DNA of 64,000 nucleotides from CAXPZW01 sp964221845 (GTDB lineage: Bacteria; Bacteroidota; Bacteroidia; Flavobacteriales_D; Sanyastnellaceae), in contig CAXPZW010000012.1 of the NCBI GenBank assembly GCA_964221845.1, forward strand, positions 224,922 through 288,921. The letters run 5' to 3'. Below, piece by piece: positions 44,281 through 52,337 of the stretch. Both the position numbers and the translations under genes were made by a program. Under the pieces are notes generated by a model. That model saw only the letters and a list, made by a program, of their open reading frames with translations. It was not told where the DNA came from and did not search any database. Position 1 is the first letter of the stretch. Each line of letters starts with the position of its first letter.

Positions 44281-45624
44281 ATGGAAGACCGCATTGGCAT
44301 CATTGGCGCAGGTCTGGTGGGCAGTTTGCACGCCATGTACCTCGCACAAAAAGGGTTGCGCATCTCGGTGTTTGAACGCCGTCCGGATGTGCGGAACGTG
44401 GAATTGGTGGGCGGTCGCTCCATCAACCTCGCCCTCAGCGACCGCGGCTGGAAAGCCCTGGAGGGCGTGGGCCTCGATGCCGAGGTGCGCAAGATGGCCA
44501 TCCCCATGCACGGACGCGTGATGCACGCGGTAGACGGCACGCTCACCTACCAACCCTACGGCAAGGAAGGCCAAGCCATTTATTCGGTGTCGCGAGGCGG
44601 GCTCAACCAACTCATGCTCCGCAAGGTGGACGAGCTGGACAACGCCGCGCTCTACTTTGACCGCAAGTGCCGCGACATCGATGTGCACTCAGGCGAGGTC
44701 ACCTTTGAGCACACGGTCAGGGGCGAGCGCGAGAAGCACACCTTCGACCGCATCTTTGGCACCGACGGCGCATTCTCGGCTGTACGCAGTCGCATGCAGC
44801 GCCGCGACCGCTTCAACTACTCGCAGACCTACCTCACCCACGGCTACAAGGAGCTGGAGATTCCGCCCAATGCCGACGGCACCCACAAGATGGAGGTCAA
44901 CGCCCTGCACATTTGGCCGCGCGGCGAGTACATGCTGATTGCCTTGCCCAACTTGGACGGCAGCTACACGGTGACCCTGTTCTTCCCGTTTGAGGGGCCG
45001 GTGAGCTTTGACAGCCTGGACTCCGACCAAAAGGTCATGGACTTCTTCACCGAGGTCTTCCCCGATGCGCTGGACCTCATGCCCGACCTCATCGGCGATT
45101 GGCACGCCAACCCCACCAGTTCGCTGGTGACCATCAGCTGTTCGCCCTGGAACATTGAAGACCGGGTGCTGCTTATGGGCGACGCTTCGCACGCCATTGT
45201 GCCGTTCTACGGACAAGGCATGAACTCAGGATTTGAGGATTGCCGCGTGTTTGACGACGTGTTCGAGGCCAATAACCGCGATTGGGCCAGGACCTTTGAG
45301 GAGTTCAACCGCCTGCGTGTTCCGGCCGCCGAGGGCATCAAGGAACTCGCCCTGCAGAACTACATCGAGATGCGCGACCTCACTGCAGACCCGCGTTTCC
45401 TGTTGCAGAAAAAGATCGAGAAGCACTTCTCGGCCAAACACCCCGAGCGGTGGTTGCCGCTGTACGGGCAGGTCACCTTCTCGCACATCCCCTACCACGA
45501 GGCGCTGGCCCAAGGCAAGGTGCAAGATGCCATCATGAAGCGCGTCATGGACCGCCCGGACATTGAGTCGGTGTGGAATTCTGAAGAGGTGGAGCACGCG
45601 ATCCTGGCCGAGCTCGAGGCCTGA
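44281..45624 (+). CDS. kmo: Kynurenine 3-monooxygenase
   Basis: FAD-dependent enzyme converting kynurenine to 3-hydroxykynurenine in tryptophan breakdown and de novo NAD synthesis. The 447-residue protein has the Rossmann motif GIIGAGLVGSLHAMYLA, the second FAD motif GDASHAIVPFYGQGMNSGFE, GRSINLALSDRGWKAL and HGRVMH, which are diagnostic for Kmo. Flavobacteria use this aerobic route, so the gene fits the lineage. No other kyn genes (kynA, kynU) lie in the window. It sits 12 bp after the PLP gene. Confidence 0.95.
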   Translation: MEDRIGIIGAGLVGSLHAMYLAQKGLRISVFERRPDVRNVELVGGRSINLALSDRGWKALEGVGLDAEVRKMAIPMHGRVMHAVDGTLTYQPYGKEGQAIYSVSRGGLNQLMLRKVDELDNAALYFDRKCRDIDVHSGEVTFEHTVRGEREKHTFDRIFGTDGAFSAVRSRMQRRDRFNYSQTYLTHGYKELEIPPNADGTHKMEVNALHIWPRGEYMLIALPNLDGSYTVTLFFPFEGPVSFDSLDSDQKVMDFFTEVFPDALDLMPDLIGDWHANPTSSLVTISCSPWNIEDRVLLMGDASHAIVPFYGQGMNSGFEDCRVFDDVFEANNRDWARTFEEFNRLRVPAAEGIKELALQNYIEMRDLTADPRFLLQKKIEKHFSAKHPERWLPLYGQVTFSHIPYHEALAQGKVQDAIMKRVMDRPDIESVWNSEEVEHAILAELEA

Positions 45625-45698
45625 TTTCCACAGCGCATTGTGGCTGAAACTCGCGGCGGATCAAAACATCCGCCCCGATTCTGGCGTATCATAGAGGT

Positions 45699-46556
45699 AT
45701 GCGACTCCCTCTGTTTGGGGCAGCCCTGCTGCTCACGGTTTCTTCGGTGGCCCAATCCGGCCGACAATTGCGCCCCTTGTACAACTTGGACGGCGGACGC
45801 TACCTGCACAAAGGATGGCACTTTGCCCCGGGGCTGACCTACATGATCCCCACCGCAGCCGGTCGCTTCAACGAGCGCCTGCGCACCGAAACCGAAGGCC
45901 AAACCGATACCCTCTACATCGGCGATTTCAACGCCGCGGGCAGTTTGGGCGTGTACTTGGAAGTGGGGCGCCACTGGTTCATCGACTACTACTTGTTGGA
46001 TTACATTGACGCCGGCATCGGCTTCAAACAGCTGCGTGGCCGCGAGAACTTCACAGGCAGTGTCCTGACCGACACGGGCCTCCTGGAGGTCGACAACCGC
46101 GGTGAGTTCAAATTCAACCGGGTCACCGGCTTTGTGAACTTCTCCAACATCATCCAGCTCACCGACAACACCTTCATTCAAAACTCCGCAGGCGCCAACT
46201 TGGATTACCGTTTGGGAGGCTGGGTGACCTACGAGGGCCCCACCACCGGCATGCTTCAAGCGTTTCCGCCGGATCTCACCGCGGACATCCATTGGAAGTT
46301 CGGGTTTGGCTGGCGTCCTGAAGGGGGCGTGTTGATCATTCCTTCGATCGAGACCCCGATTTTGACCCTGGCAAAGTTTGACGACGGCAAGTCCACCACG
46401 CAGGTGTTCAGCACGCGTTACCGGCCCATCATTGTGAGCCTGCGCGTATTGCTGTTCGACAAGCGCAAAGCGCAAGATTGCGTGGGCCAGTCCGACGGCA
46501 CCACCAAGCACGAATTGTGGGGGAAAGAAATGCGCCGCGGTCGTCGGCGTAAGTAA
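45699..46556 (+). CDS. Outer-membrane beta-barrel protein of unknown function
   Basis: A 285-residue exported protein with signal peptide (MRLPLFGAALLLTVSSVAQ), then alternating amphipathic strands with aromatic girdles (GWHFAPGLTYMIPTAAGRF, LGVYLEVGRHWFIDYYLLDY). The C-terminus is a basic tail (KEMRRGRRRK) rather than a beta strand, with the probable closing strand RYRPIIVSLRVLLF some 35 residues earlier. I do not recognise the family. It lies 74 bp after kmo and is convergent with mce. Confidence 0.55.
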   Translation: MRLPLFGAALLLTVSSVAQSGRQLRPLYNLDGGRYLHKGWHFAPGLTYMIPTAAGRFNERLRTETEGQTDTLYIGDFNAAGSLGVYLEVGRHWFIDYYLLDYIDAGIGFKQLRGRENFTGSVLTDTGLLEVDNRGEFKFNRVTGFVNFSNIIQLTDNTFIQNSAGANLDYRLGGWVTYEGPTTGMLQAFPPDLTADIHWKFGFGWRPEGGVLIIPSIETPILTLAKFDDGKSTTQVFSTRYRPIIVSLRVLLFDKRKAQDCVGQSDGTTKHELWGKEMRRGRRRK

Positions 46557-46558
46557 AA

Positions 46559-46957
46559 TCAGGCGTCCTGACAGAGTTCCACCAGCACCTTGCCGGTGGT
46601 CTTGGGGTGGAGGAAGGCAATGATTTTGCCATCCGCACCGGCTTTGGGCGTTTCGTGAATCATCTCAAACCCTTCGCCCTTCAACCGTTCGATTTCCGCA
46701 TGGATGTCTTCCACGTCAAAGGCGATGTGGTGGATGCCTTCGCCGCGTTTTTCGATGAACTTGTGGATGGCGCTGCTGGGATCGGTGGCCTGCAACAGCT
46801 CAATTTTGGTCTCACCCACTTGGAAAAAGGACGTCAACACATGCTCGCTTTCCACGGCTTCTTCCTTGTAGGGAGGTACGCCCAACAGGGCAGTGTAAAG
46901 CGCGTTGGAGGCTTCAAGGTCGCGCACGGCGATGCCGAGGTGTTCGATCTTTCGCAT
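46559..46957 (-). CDS. mce: Methylmalonyl-CoA epimerase
   Basis: Vicinal-oxygen-chelate fold enzyme interconverting (R)- and (S)-methylmalonyl-CoA in propionate and odd-chain metabolism. The 132-residue protein shows MRKIEHLGIAV (first metal His6), FQVGETKIELLQ, EGIHHIAFDVEDI (second His) and GKVLVELCQ (Glu ligand). Length and all VOC motifs match methylmalonyl-CoA epimerase rather than glyoxalase I. It is 17 bp upstream of the convergent neighbour's start and stands apart from mutase genes, which are not in the window. Confidence 0.92.
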   Translation of the reverse strand: MRKIEHLGIAVRDLEASNALYTALLGVPPYKEEAVESEHVLTSFFQVGETKIELLQATDPSSAIHKFIEKRGEGIHHIAFDVEDIHAEIERLKGEGFEMIHETPKAGADGKIIAFLHPKTTGKVLVELCQDA

Positions 46958-46974
46958 GGGAATGGGGTAGGGGC

Positions 46975-47766
46975 TTAGCGTTTGCGGAAGGCCTCGCCGG
47001 TGTGATTGCCGTAATTGACGTAGTAGGTGCCTTTGTCCAGGTCCTTGACGTCTACCGAAGCGCCGCTGCCTTCCAGCTCCAGTTGGCCGTAGGCGTTGTA
47101 CACTTCGTATTCGGTTTCTTCAGAGAAGTCGAGGGTCTTTTTGACCTTCTCGGTGGTGATGCGCACCTCCGAGACAATCTCGTTGACCACCGTGATGGGG
47201 TCGCTATAGTTGCGCGATTCGTCGTCTTGCTGGTAAATGCGGAAGCGGTTTTCACCGTGATGCACGTCCACCGGAATGGTGTAGCTGTTCTCCACGCCGC
47301 CGCCTTGGCCGGGCACTTCACCCACCACAGACCAGCGTCCCCAACGGTATTGCTGCACCACAAAGGGCAGTGCGCCGCTTTCGCCGTTGGTTTTCCAAGA
47401 GAGGGATTGGCCTTCGAGGTCCAAGCCGCTGAAGGCATAGGTACATGTGCTGCGGACTTCCAGCACTTGAGGGTTGATCACTTTGACCCCACAGTCCGAT
47501 TTGGTTTCGATCACCACCACCACTTGGCTGCCCAGGGCCAGCTCAAACGCACCCAAGTCCACAGCAAACGCGTGGGAGTCCAGGCGGTCGGCAGTGGGTT
47601 GGCCGTTGACTAGCACGCGTGCGGCGCAGTGGCCGGAGCCGTCGTCCAGTTTGGGATTGCGCACAAAGAGGTCTTGGCCTTGGTAAATGCCAGAGATTTC
47701 AACCGTGACAGCAGAAAGAGAGGAGGCGGTCAGCAGGGCAATCAAGCTCAACAGCAAGCGGGACAT
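46975..47766 (-). CDS. Secreted protein with a T9SS-type C-terminal module
   Basis: A 263-residue exported protein with signal peptide (MSRLLLSLIALLTASSLS), a beta-rich body with one TEK..CGVK..CTYAF region, and a C-terminal 60 residues (TEYEVYNAYGQLELEGSGAS, DVKDLDKGTYYVNYG, EAFRKR) that follow the pattern of T9SS type A tails (vyn..G...l....  l..G.Y.v...), ending in a basic residue. Classification as a T9SS substrate is probable but not certain. It precedes mce by 17 bp and may be co-transcribed with it. Confidence 0.65.
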   Translation of the reverse strand: MSRLLLSLIALLTASSLSAVTVEISGIYQGQDLFVRNPKLDDGSGHCAARVLVNGQPTADRLDSHAFAVDLGAFELALGSQVVVVIETKSDCGVKVINPQVLEVRSTCTYAFSGLDLEGQSLSWKTNGESGALPFVVQQYRWGRWSVVGEVPGQGGGVENSYTIPVDVHHGENRFRIYQQDDESRNYSDPITVVNEIVSEVRITTEKVKKTLDFSEETEYEVYNAYGQLELEGSGASVDVKDLDKGTYYVNYGNHTGEAFRKR

Positions 47767-47810
47767 GGGTCGAGGTTAGTTGTTCAGTACAATGGCGTCG
47801 GTGCGCGAAG

Positions 47811-48329
47811 TTACGGTTTCAGCACGATCGCTTCGGCAGAGGTGCGCATGGTGCGTACATCGGCCAAGGTAAAGTTTTGGCCCTCGCGTGAACGTACCAG
47901 GTAGCTGCGCCCGGTGGTGGAAATCCAGGTGTACATGTGGAAGTAGTGCGATTCGCCGTTGGGCAGCACCGCTTGTGCGATGAACCCGGTGTCGGATTCG
48001 TCTTGGAATTTCCAGGTGAAGAGTTGGTCTTCGGCCAGTTCGGCTTTGACCTCGGCAACCTCGCGGTCGCTTTCCACCACATCGAGTTGGAAGGAGGGAC
48101 CGGCGTCCACCTCCAACACGCCTGTAGCGGCGTTGAACACGGCACCTGGAACGTCGTTGGCCGCCAGGGTCAACGGCACAGGGATGGCCATTTGGTACCC
48201 GGTTTCCATGACGCGAACCAAGGTGTGGGTGGACAGGTCAATTCCCGGGGTGTCCCCGTCAGTGGTGGCATTGGGCGAGTCGCATGCGATCGCACCGAGC
48301 AGGACCAAACAAAGCAGAAGTCGTTTCAT
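47811..48329 (-). CDS. Lipoprotein of unknown function
   Basis: A 172-residue lipoprotein starting at 48329 (MKRLLLCLVLLGAIACDSP, lipobox AIAC); longer in-frame readings to 49088 overlap the SDR gene on the other strand and are rejected. The body contains an acidic region (DVVESDREVAEVKAELAED), WKFQDESDTGFIAQAV and HYFHMYTWISTTGRSYLVRS. I do not recognise the family. Divergent from the SDR gene with a 60-bp gap that should contain both promoters. Confidence 0.6.
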   Translation of the reverse strand: MKRLLLCLVLLGAIACDSPNATTDGDTPGIDLSTHTLVRVMETGYQMAIPVPLTLAANDVPGAVFNAATGVLEVDAGPSFQLDVVESDREVAEVKAELAEDQLFTWKFQDESDTGFIAQAVLPNGESHYFHMYTWISTTGRSYLVRSREGQNFTLADVRTMRTSAEAIVLKP

Positions 48330-48389
48330 CGTGATTTCAAGATACGGCTCTGTGACAATTTCCGTTTTTTGAAGTCGAAAAGATCCCAC

Positions 48390-49175
48390 ATGAACCTGAA
48401 TCTCACCGGAAAAAATGCGTTGGTCTGCGGAAGCACCCAAGGCATCGGATACGCCGCGGCCATGGAACTGGCTGAACTCGGCGCCAACGTCTTCTTCCTG
48501 GCCCGCAACCAAGAACGCCTGCAAGCCGCTGTGCGCGAGGCCAGTGCACGCGGAGACGGCCACCACCGCTCCTTCACCGCAGACTTTGGCCAACCTAGCC
48601 AAGTGCGCGAAGTGGCCGCTGCCATTGCCAAAGACCACACCGTACACATCCTGATCAACAACACCGGAGGCCCTCCCGGAGGCCAAGCCATTGGCGCAGG
48701 GATTGAGGAATTTCGCACCGCGTTTAACCAACACTTGATCAACAACCAGCAATTGGTGCAGGCCTTGGTGCCGGGCATGCGCGAAGCCGGATACGGACGC
48801 ATCATCAATGTGATCAGCACCTCGGTCAAACAGCCGCTCAACAATTTGGGCGTGAGCAACACGATCCGTGGCGCTGTGGCCAACTGGAGCAAGACCCTGG
48901 CCAACGAGCTGGGGGCAGACAACATCACGGTCAACAACGTCCTCCCTGGCGCCACCGCCACCGCGCGACTGGACAGCATCATTGCCAACAAAGCGGCCAA
49001 GACCGGCCAATCTCAGGACGATGTGCACGCGGCCATGGCCGGCGCAGTCCCCATGAAACGCGTGGGCCAGCCCGAGGAAGTAGGCCAAGCCATTGCCTTT
49101 TTGGCCTCACCGGCTGCGAGCTACATCAACGGCATCAACCTGCCGGTTGACGGTGGGCGAACTGCCTGCTTGTAA
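48390..49175 (+). CDS. Divergent short-chain dehydrogenase/reductase lacking the YxxxK pair
   Basis: A 261-residue NAD(P)-dependent oxidoreductase with glycine motif CGSTQGIGYAAAMELA and C-terminal FLASPAASYINGINLPVDGG. The catalytic Ser is plausible (ISTSVKQPLNN), but at the usual YxxxK site the sequence is LGVSNTIRGAVANWSKTLA, where Tyr is Asn/Ser-like and Lys is Arg. Such sequences form a known divergent SDR group annotated as oxoacyl-ACP reductase or generic. Activity is therefore uncertain. Longer readings at the 5' end overlap the previous gene. Confidence 0.8.
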   Translation: MNLNLTGKNALVCGSTQGIGYAAAMELAELGANVFFLARNQERLQAAVREASARGDGHHRSFTADFGQPSQVREVAAAIAKDHTVHILINNTGGPPGGQAIGAGIEEFRTAFNQHLINNQQLVQALVPGMREAGYGRIINVISTSVKQPLNNLGVSNTIRGAVANWSKTLANELGADNITVNNVLPGATATARLDSIIANKAAKTGQSQDDVHAAMAGAVPMKRVGQPEEVGQAIAFLASPAASYINGINLPVDGGRTACL

Positions 49176-49201
49176 ACGGTCAAAGATGCCTTTTGAACGA
49201 C

Positions 49202-49209
49202 TACCTTTG
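49202..49209 (+). promoter_or_regulatory. -7 promoter element that sets the start of the dehydrogenase gene
   Basis: TACCTTTG matches TAnnTTTG and ends 19 bases before the ATG at 49229. It lies within the longer reading that starts at TTG 49193, so the longer start is unlikely. Confidence 0.65.
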
Positions 49210-49228
49210 GCGCGCCCAATATGACCCG

Positions 49229-50458
49229 ATGAAAGACCTGCTGGAAACCTACGAGAACAAGCAACCCGAAGTCGTCTTTGAATGGAAAGACCCGCTGAGC
49301 GAAGCGGAAGGCTGGGTGGTGATCAACTCGTTGCGCGGCGGCGCAGCTGGCGGCGGCACCCGTATGCGCGCTGGCCTTGATAAACGCGAAGTGGAATCCC
49401 TGGCCAAGACCATGGAAGTCAAGTTCACCGTCAGCGGCCCGCAAATCGGCGGCGCCAAAAGCGGCATCAACTTCGACCCCCGCGACCCCCGAAAACAAGA
49501 AGTCCTCGAACGCTGGTACGCTGCGGTAACTCCGCTGCTCAAGCACTACTACGGCACCGGCGGCGACCTCAACGTGGATGAGATCCACGAGGTGATTCCT
49601 ATCACCGAAAACTCCGGCGTTTGGCACCCGCAAGAAGGGGTGTTCAACGGCCACTTCCAACCCAACGAAGCCCAGAAGGTGCGCCGCATTGGCAACCTGC
49701 GCTTGGGCGTAATCAAAGTGCTGGAAGACCCGCAATACTCCCCCGATCTGAACCGCAAGTACAAAGTGGCGGACATGATCACCGGCTTTGGCGTGGCGCA
49801 AAGCGTTCGCCACTACTACGACATCTGGGGCGGCTCGCTCCAAGGCAAGCGCGTGGTGGTGCAAGGCTGGGGCAACGTGGGTTCGGCCGCCGCATGGTAC
49901 CTCAGCGAATGGGGCGCCCAAGTGGTCGGCATCATCGACCGCGTAGGCGGTTTGATCAACCCCGACGGCATGTCCAAGGAAGAAGTGCGCGACCTGTTCC
50001 TCAACAAGAACGGCAACGCATTGGCCGCCGACAACATGCGCTCGTTTGAAGAAGTGAACGCCCAAATCTGGAACCTCGAGAGTGAGGTGTTCCTCCCCTG
50101 CGCCGCTTCTCGCCTGATCACCCGCGAGCAGGTAGACGCCATGGTTTCCACCGGCATTGAGGTGGTGGCCTGCGGCGCCAACGTACCGTTCGCCGATCCA
50201 GAGATTTTCCTCGGCCCCGTGGCCGATCACGCCGACGATCAAATCGCCATCATCCCGGATTTCATTGCCAACTGCGGCATGGCCCGGGTGTTTGCGTACC
50301 TGATGTCCAACGAAGAGGTGGACATGACCGACGCCGGCATTTTTGAAGATACCTCACGCACCATTCGCCGAGCCATGGAAGAGCTTCATGCGGCGCACAG
50401 TGCCAAAACCGGCCTGAGTAAAAAGGGCCTTGAAATCGCACTCCAAAAACTCGTCTGA
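49229..50458 (+). CDS. Glu/Leu/Phe/Val dehydrogenase family protein
   Basis: NAD(P)-dependent amino acid dehydrogenase. Start at MKDLLETYENK rather than the TTG at 49193, because the promoter element lies between them. The 409-residue protein has the substrate-binding GPQIGGAKSGINFDPRDPRK (catalytic Lys77), a glycine-rich nucleotide site VVVQGWGNVGSAAAWYLSEWG, and EHEVIPITENSGVW as in glutamate-type dehydrogenases of this group. Whether glutamate, leucine or another amino acid is the substrate is not settled by motif. It is followed 3 bp later by nhaD. Confidence 0.9.
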   Translation: MKDLLETYENKQPEVVFEWKDPLSEAEGWVVINSLRGGAAGGGTRMRAGLDKREVESLAKTMEVKFTVSGPQIGGAKSGINFDPRDPRKQEVLERWYAAVTPLLKHYYGTGGDLNVDEIHEVIPITENSGVWHPQEGVFNGHFQPNEAQKVRRIGNLRLGVIKVLEDPQYSPDLNRKYKVADMITGFGVAQSVRHYYDIWGGSLQGKRVVVQGWGNVGSAAAWYLSEWGAQVVGIIDRVGGLINPDGMSKEEVRDLFLNKNGNALAADNMRSFEEVNAQIWNLESEVFLPCAASRLITREQVDAMVSTGIEVVACGANVPFADPEIFLGPVADHADDQIAIIPDFIANCGMARVFAYLMSNEEVDMTDAGIFEDTSRTIRRAMEELHAAHSAKTGLSKKGLEIALQKLV

Positions 50459-50461
50459 TCC

Positions 50462-51832
50462 ATGGTTACTGCCATCATCGTCGTATTCGCGCTGGGTTAC
50501 CTGGCCATCACCCTTGAGCACACCCTCAAGATTGACAAATTGATTCCCGCGGTGGCCATGATGGCCATCTGTTGGGCACTGGTTGCCCTCGGGGTCGATG
50601 ACATCGCCTACTGGTTTGGCGAACTCGGCCACGGTGAAGGCGCAGGGCTCATCCCCGGTTTTGCCGACATGGGCCACGACGACAAGCTCCACTTGGTGGA
50701 AAGCACCTTGCTGCACCACTTGGGCAAAACGGCAGAAATCCTGGTATTCCTCCTGGGCGCCATGACCATCGTAGAGCTCATCGATTACTTCGACGGCTTT
50801 GCGGCGCTCAAGCGTTTCATCCGCACCAACAAACGCCGCAACCTGCTTTGGATCATGTCCATTCTGGCATTCATCCTCTCGGCGGTGATCGACAACCTAA
50901 CGGCTACCATCGTACTGATTACCATCTTGCGCAAACTGGTCAAGGACCAAAAACTGCGCATGTGGTTCGCCGGTATGATCGTGATCGCAGCCAACGCAGG
51001 CGGAGCCTGGTCACCCATTGGAGACGTGACCACCACTATGCTCTGGATTGGCGACAAGGTGACCACCGGCCACCTGATCAGCAACCTGCTGCTTCCCTCC
51101 ACTGTGTGCATGATTGTGCCCACCGCACTCGCTGGCTTCCTGCCTGCGTTCCGCGGCACCTTTGACCCCATGGAGTCCAACGCAGAATCCAGCCGCTACT
51201 CGGGCCCCATGCTCACCCTTGGTCTGCTGGCGATCTTGTTTGTACCTGTATTCAAAACTGTTACCCACCTGCCTCCTTACGTAGGCATGATGCTGTCACT
51301 GGCCATCGTAGGCATCGTGGCCGAAGTCCTATCCAACCGCAAAGTCGACCTCACCAACGTCGGCCACGGCGACAGCGCCGGCCACCACAGCCCGGTCCAC
51401 AAGGCCCTGACCAGGATCGAGATGCCGTCCATCCTGTTCTTCCTCGGCATCCTGCTCGGGGTAGCCGCACTGGAATCCATCGGCCAGCTCTACTTCGCCG
51501 CCCAATGGCTCGACACCACCGTCCCCAACCAAAACGTCGTAGTCATGCTCCTCGGCGCCGGCTCCGCCGTGGTCGACAACGTCCCCCTGGTAGCAGCCTC
51601 CATGAGCATGTACTCCGCCGACCTCGACGCCCCACTCTGGCACTTCGTCGCCTACGCCGCCGGAACCGGAGGCTCCATGCTCATCATCGGCTCCGCAGCC
51701 GGCGTAGTCGCCATGGGCCTGGAACGCATCAGCTTCGTCTGGTACCTCCGCAAAATCGCCTGGCTCGCCCTCATCGGCTTCCTCGCCGGCGCCGCCCTCA
51801 TCCTACTCATGAACCCCATCCCGGTTTCCTAA
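50462..51832 (+). CDS. nhaD: NhaD-type Na+/H+ antiporter
   Basis: Inner-membrane sodium/proton antiporter of the ArsB/NhaD superfamily. The 456-residue protein has about 12 helices and the NhaD-type segments DNLTATIVLITILRKLVKD, IANAGGAWSPIGDVTTTMLWI-type motif and AVVDNVPLVAASMSMYS. It starts 3 bp after the dehydrogenase and is probably co-transcribed. NhaD is frequent in marine and halophilic Bacteroidota, which fits a saline habitat, though this is a weak inference. Codon use towards the C-terminus is unusually regular (many C-ending codons). Confidence 0.92.
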   Translation: MVTAIIVVFALGYLAITLEHTLKIDKLIPAVAMMAICWALVALGVDDIAYWFGELGHGEGAGLIPGFADMGHDDKLHLVESTLLHHLGKTAEILVFLLGAMTIVELIDYFDGFAALKRFIRTNKRRNLLWIMSILAFILSAVIDNLTATIVLITILRKLVKDQKLRMWFAGMIVIAANAGGAWSPIGDVTTTMLWIGDKVTTGHLISNLLLPSTVCMIVPTALAGFLPAFRGTFDPMESNAESSRYSGPMLTLGLLAILFVPVFKTVTHLPPYVGMMLSLAIVGIVAEVLSNRKVDLTNVGHGDSAGHHSPVHKALTRIEMPSILFFLGILLGVAALESIGQLYFAAQWLDTTVPNQNVVVMLLGAGSAVVDNVPLVAASMSMYSADLDAPLWHFVAYAAGTGGSMLIIGSAAGVVAMGLERISFVWYLRKIAWLALIGFLAGAALILLMNPIPVS

Positions 51833-51864
51833 CCCCCACCGCACCAGAAACGAAAAAGACTTCT

Positions 51865-51872
51865 TACTTTTG
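51865..51872 (+). promoter_or_regulatory. -7 promoter element for tRNA-Pro
   Basis: TACTTTTG, a TAnnTTTG match, ending 19 bases before the tRNA 5' end, in the same spacing as the tRNA-Leu promoter at 12159-12166. Confidence 0.7.
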
Positions 51873-51891
51873 CCCACCCATTCACCCCGTT

Positions 51892-51966
51892 CGGGATGTA
51901 GCTTAGTCCGGTTAAAGCGCACGTCTGGGGGGCGTGAGAGCGGAGGTTCGAATCCTCTCATCCCGA
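51892..51966 (+). tRNA. tRNA-Pro (anticodon GGG)
   Basis: Acceptor CGGGATG pairs with CATCCCG plus discriminator A. The D arm contains AGCTTAGTCCGGTTAAAGC; the anticodon stem CACGT/GCGTG (one T-G pair) encloses CTGGGGG, giving anticodon GGG; the T arm GGTTCGAATCC is intact. CCA is not encoded. Confidence 0.95.
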
Positions 51967-52110
51967 CAACCATCACCACAAAAGCCTGCGCGTAGCGCGG
52001 GCTTTTTTTGTGCCCTAGACCGCGTCCAAGTTCACTTGAGCAAGGGCTAGGGCACAAAAAAAGCCCAAGGCTGGCCCCCGGCCAGACTGGCTTTTGTGGT
52101 GTTGGTTGTC
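51965..52110 (+). other. Nested inverted-repeat element directly behind tRNA-Pro
   Basis: Outer arms 51965-51986 and 52089-52110 are inverted copies of 22 bases with one mismatch. Inner arms 51999-52018 and 52047-52066 are a perfect 20-base inverted repeat containing a T7/A7 run. Between outer and inner arms lie two small hairpins: GCGC-GTA-GCGC at 51988-51998 and CTGGCC-CCC-GGCCAG at 52071-52085. The central loop (52019-52046) is 28 bases. Transcribed RNA would fold as a four-way-junction-like structure. The T-run of the inner arm also makes it a bidirectional terminator for the tRNA. The first outer base pair reaches two bases into the tRNA 3' end. Confidence 0.8.
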
Positions 52111-52145
52111 TAGCACCCCCGCCAGGATCACGCAGTAATCCTCAT

Positions 52146-52337
52146 CCAGTGACCCCTACCGCCAGTCACGCCCGCCACAGGCGAAGTGCTCCAACTTCCA
52201 AGGCCAAGTCCAGTGATCCCTACCGCCAGTCACGCCCGCCACAGGCGAAGTGCTCCAACCTCCGAGGCCAAGTCCAGTAACTCCTACCGCCGAACACACC
52301 CGCCGCAGGCGAAGTGCCACCAAGTCCGCGGCCTCCC
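52146..52337. repeat. Three tandem copies of a 64-bp unit
   Basis: Units start with CCAGT at 52146, 52210 and 52274, an exact 64-bp period. The first two differ at only a few positions (for example CAACTTCCA/CAACCTCCG); the third is more diverged. Each has CGCCCGCCACAGGCGAAGTG or a close variant, giving a small CGCC/GGCG hairpin. A partial fourth CTAGTGACC follows near 52338. There are no unique spacers, so it is not a CRISPR array. ORFs across it are open only because the period is not a multiple that creates stops; I do not call them. Confidence 0.85.

Noticed and set aside
41790..44688. Two long minus-strand ORFs (456 and 534 codons) across the UPF0104, PLP and kmo genes
   Set aside because: Both lie antisense to genes with strong family motifs and show no motif themselves.
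47811..49088. Long 425-codon minus reading that would extend the 172-residue lipoprotein
   Set aside because: The N-terminal part overlaps the SDR gene antisense; the lipobox at 48329 marks the real start.
52146..52337. CRISPR array
   Set aside because: The repeats are directly adjacent with a 64-bp period and no unique spacers, and no cas genes are in the window.
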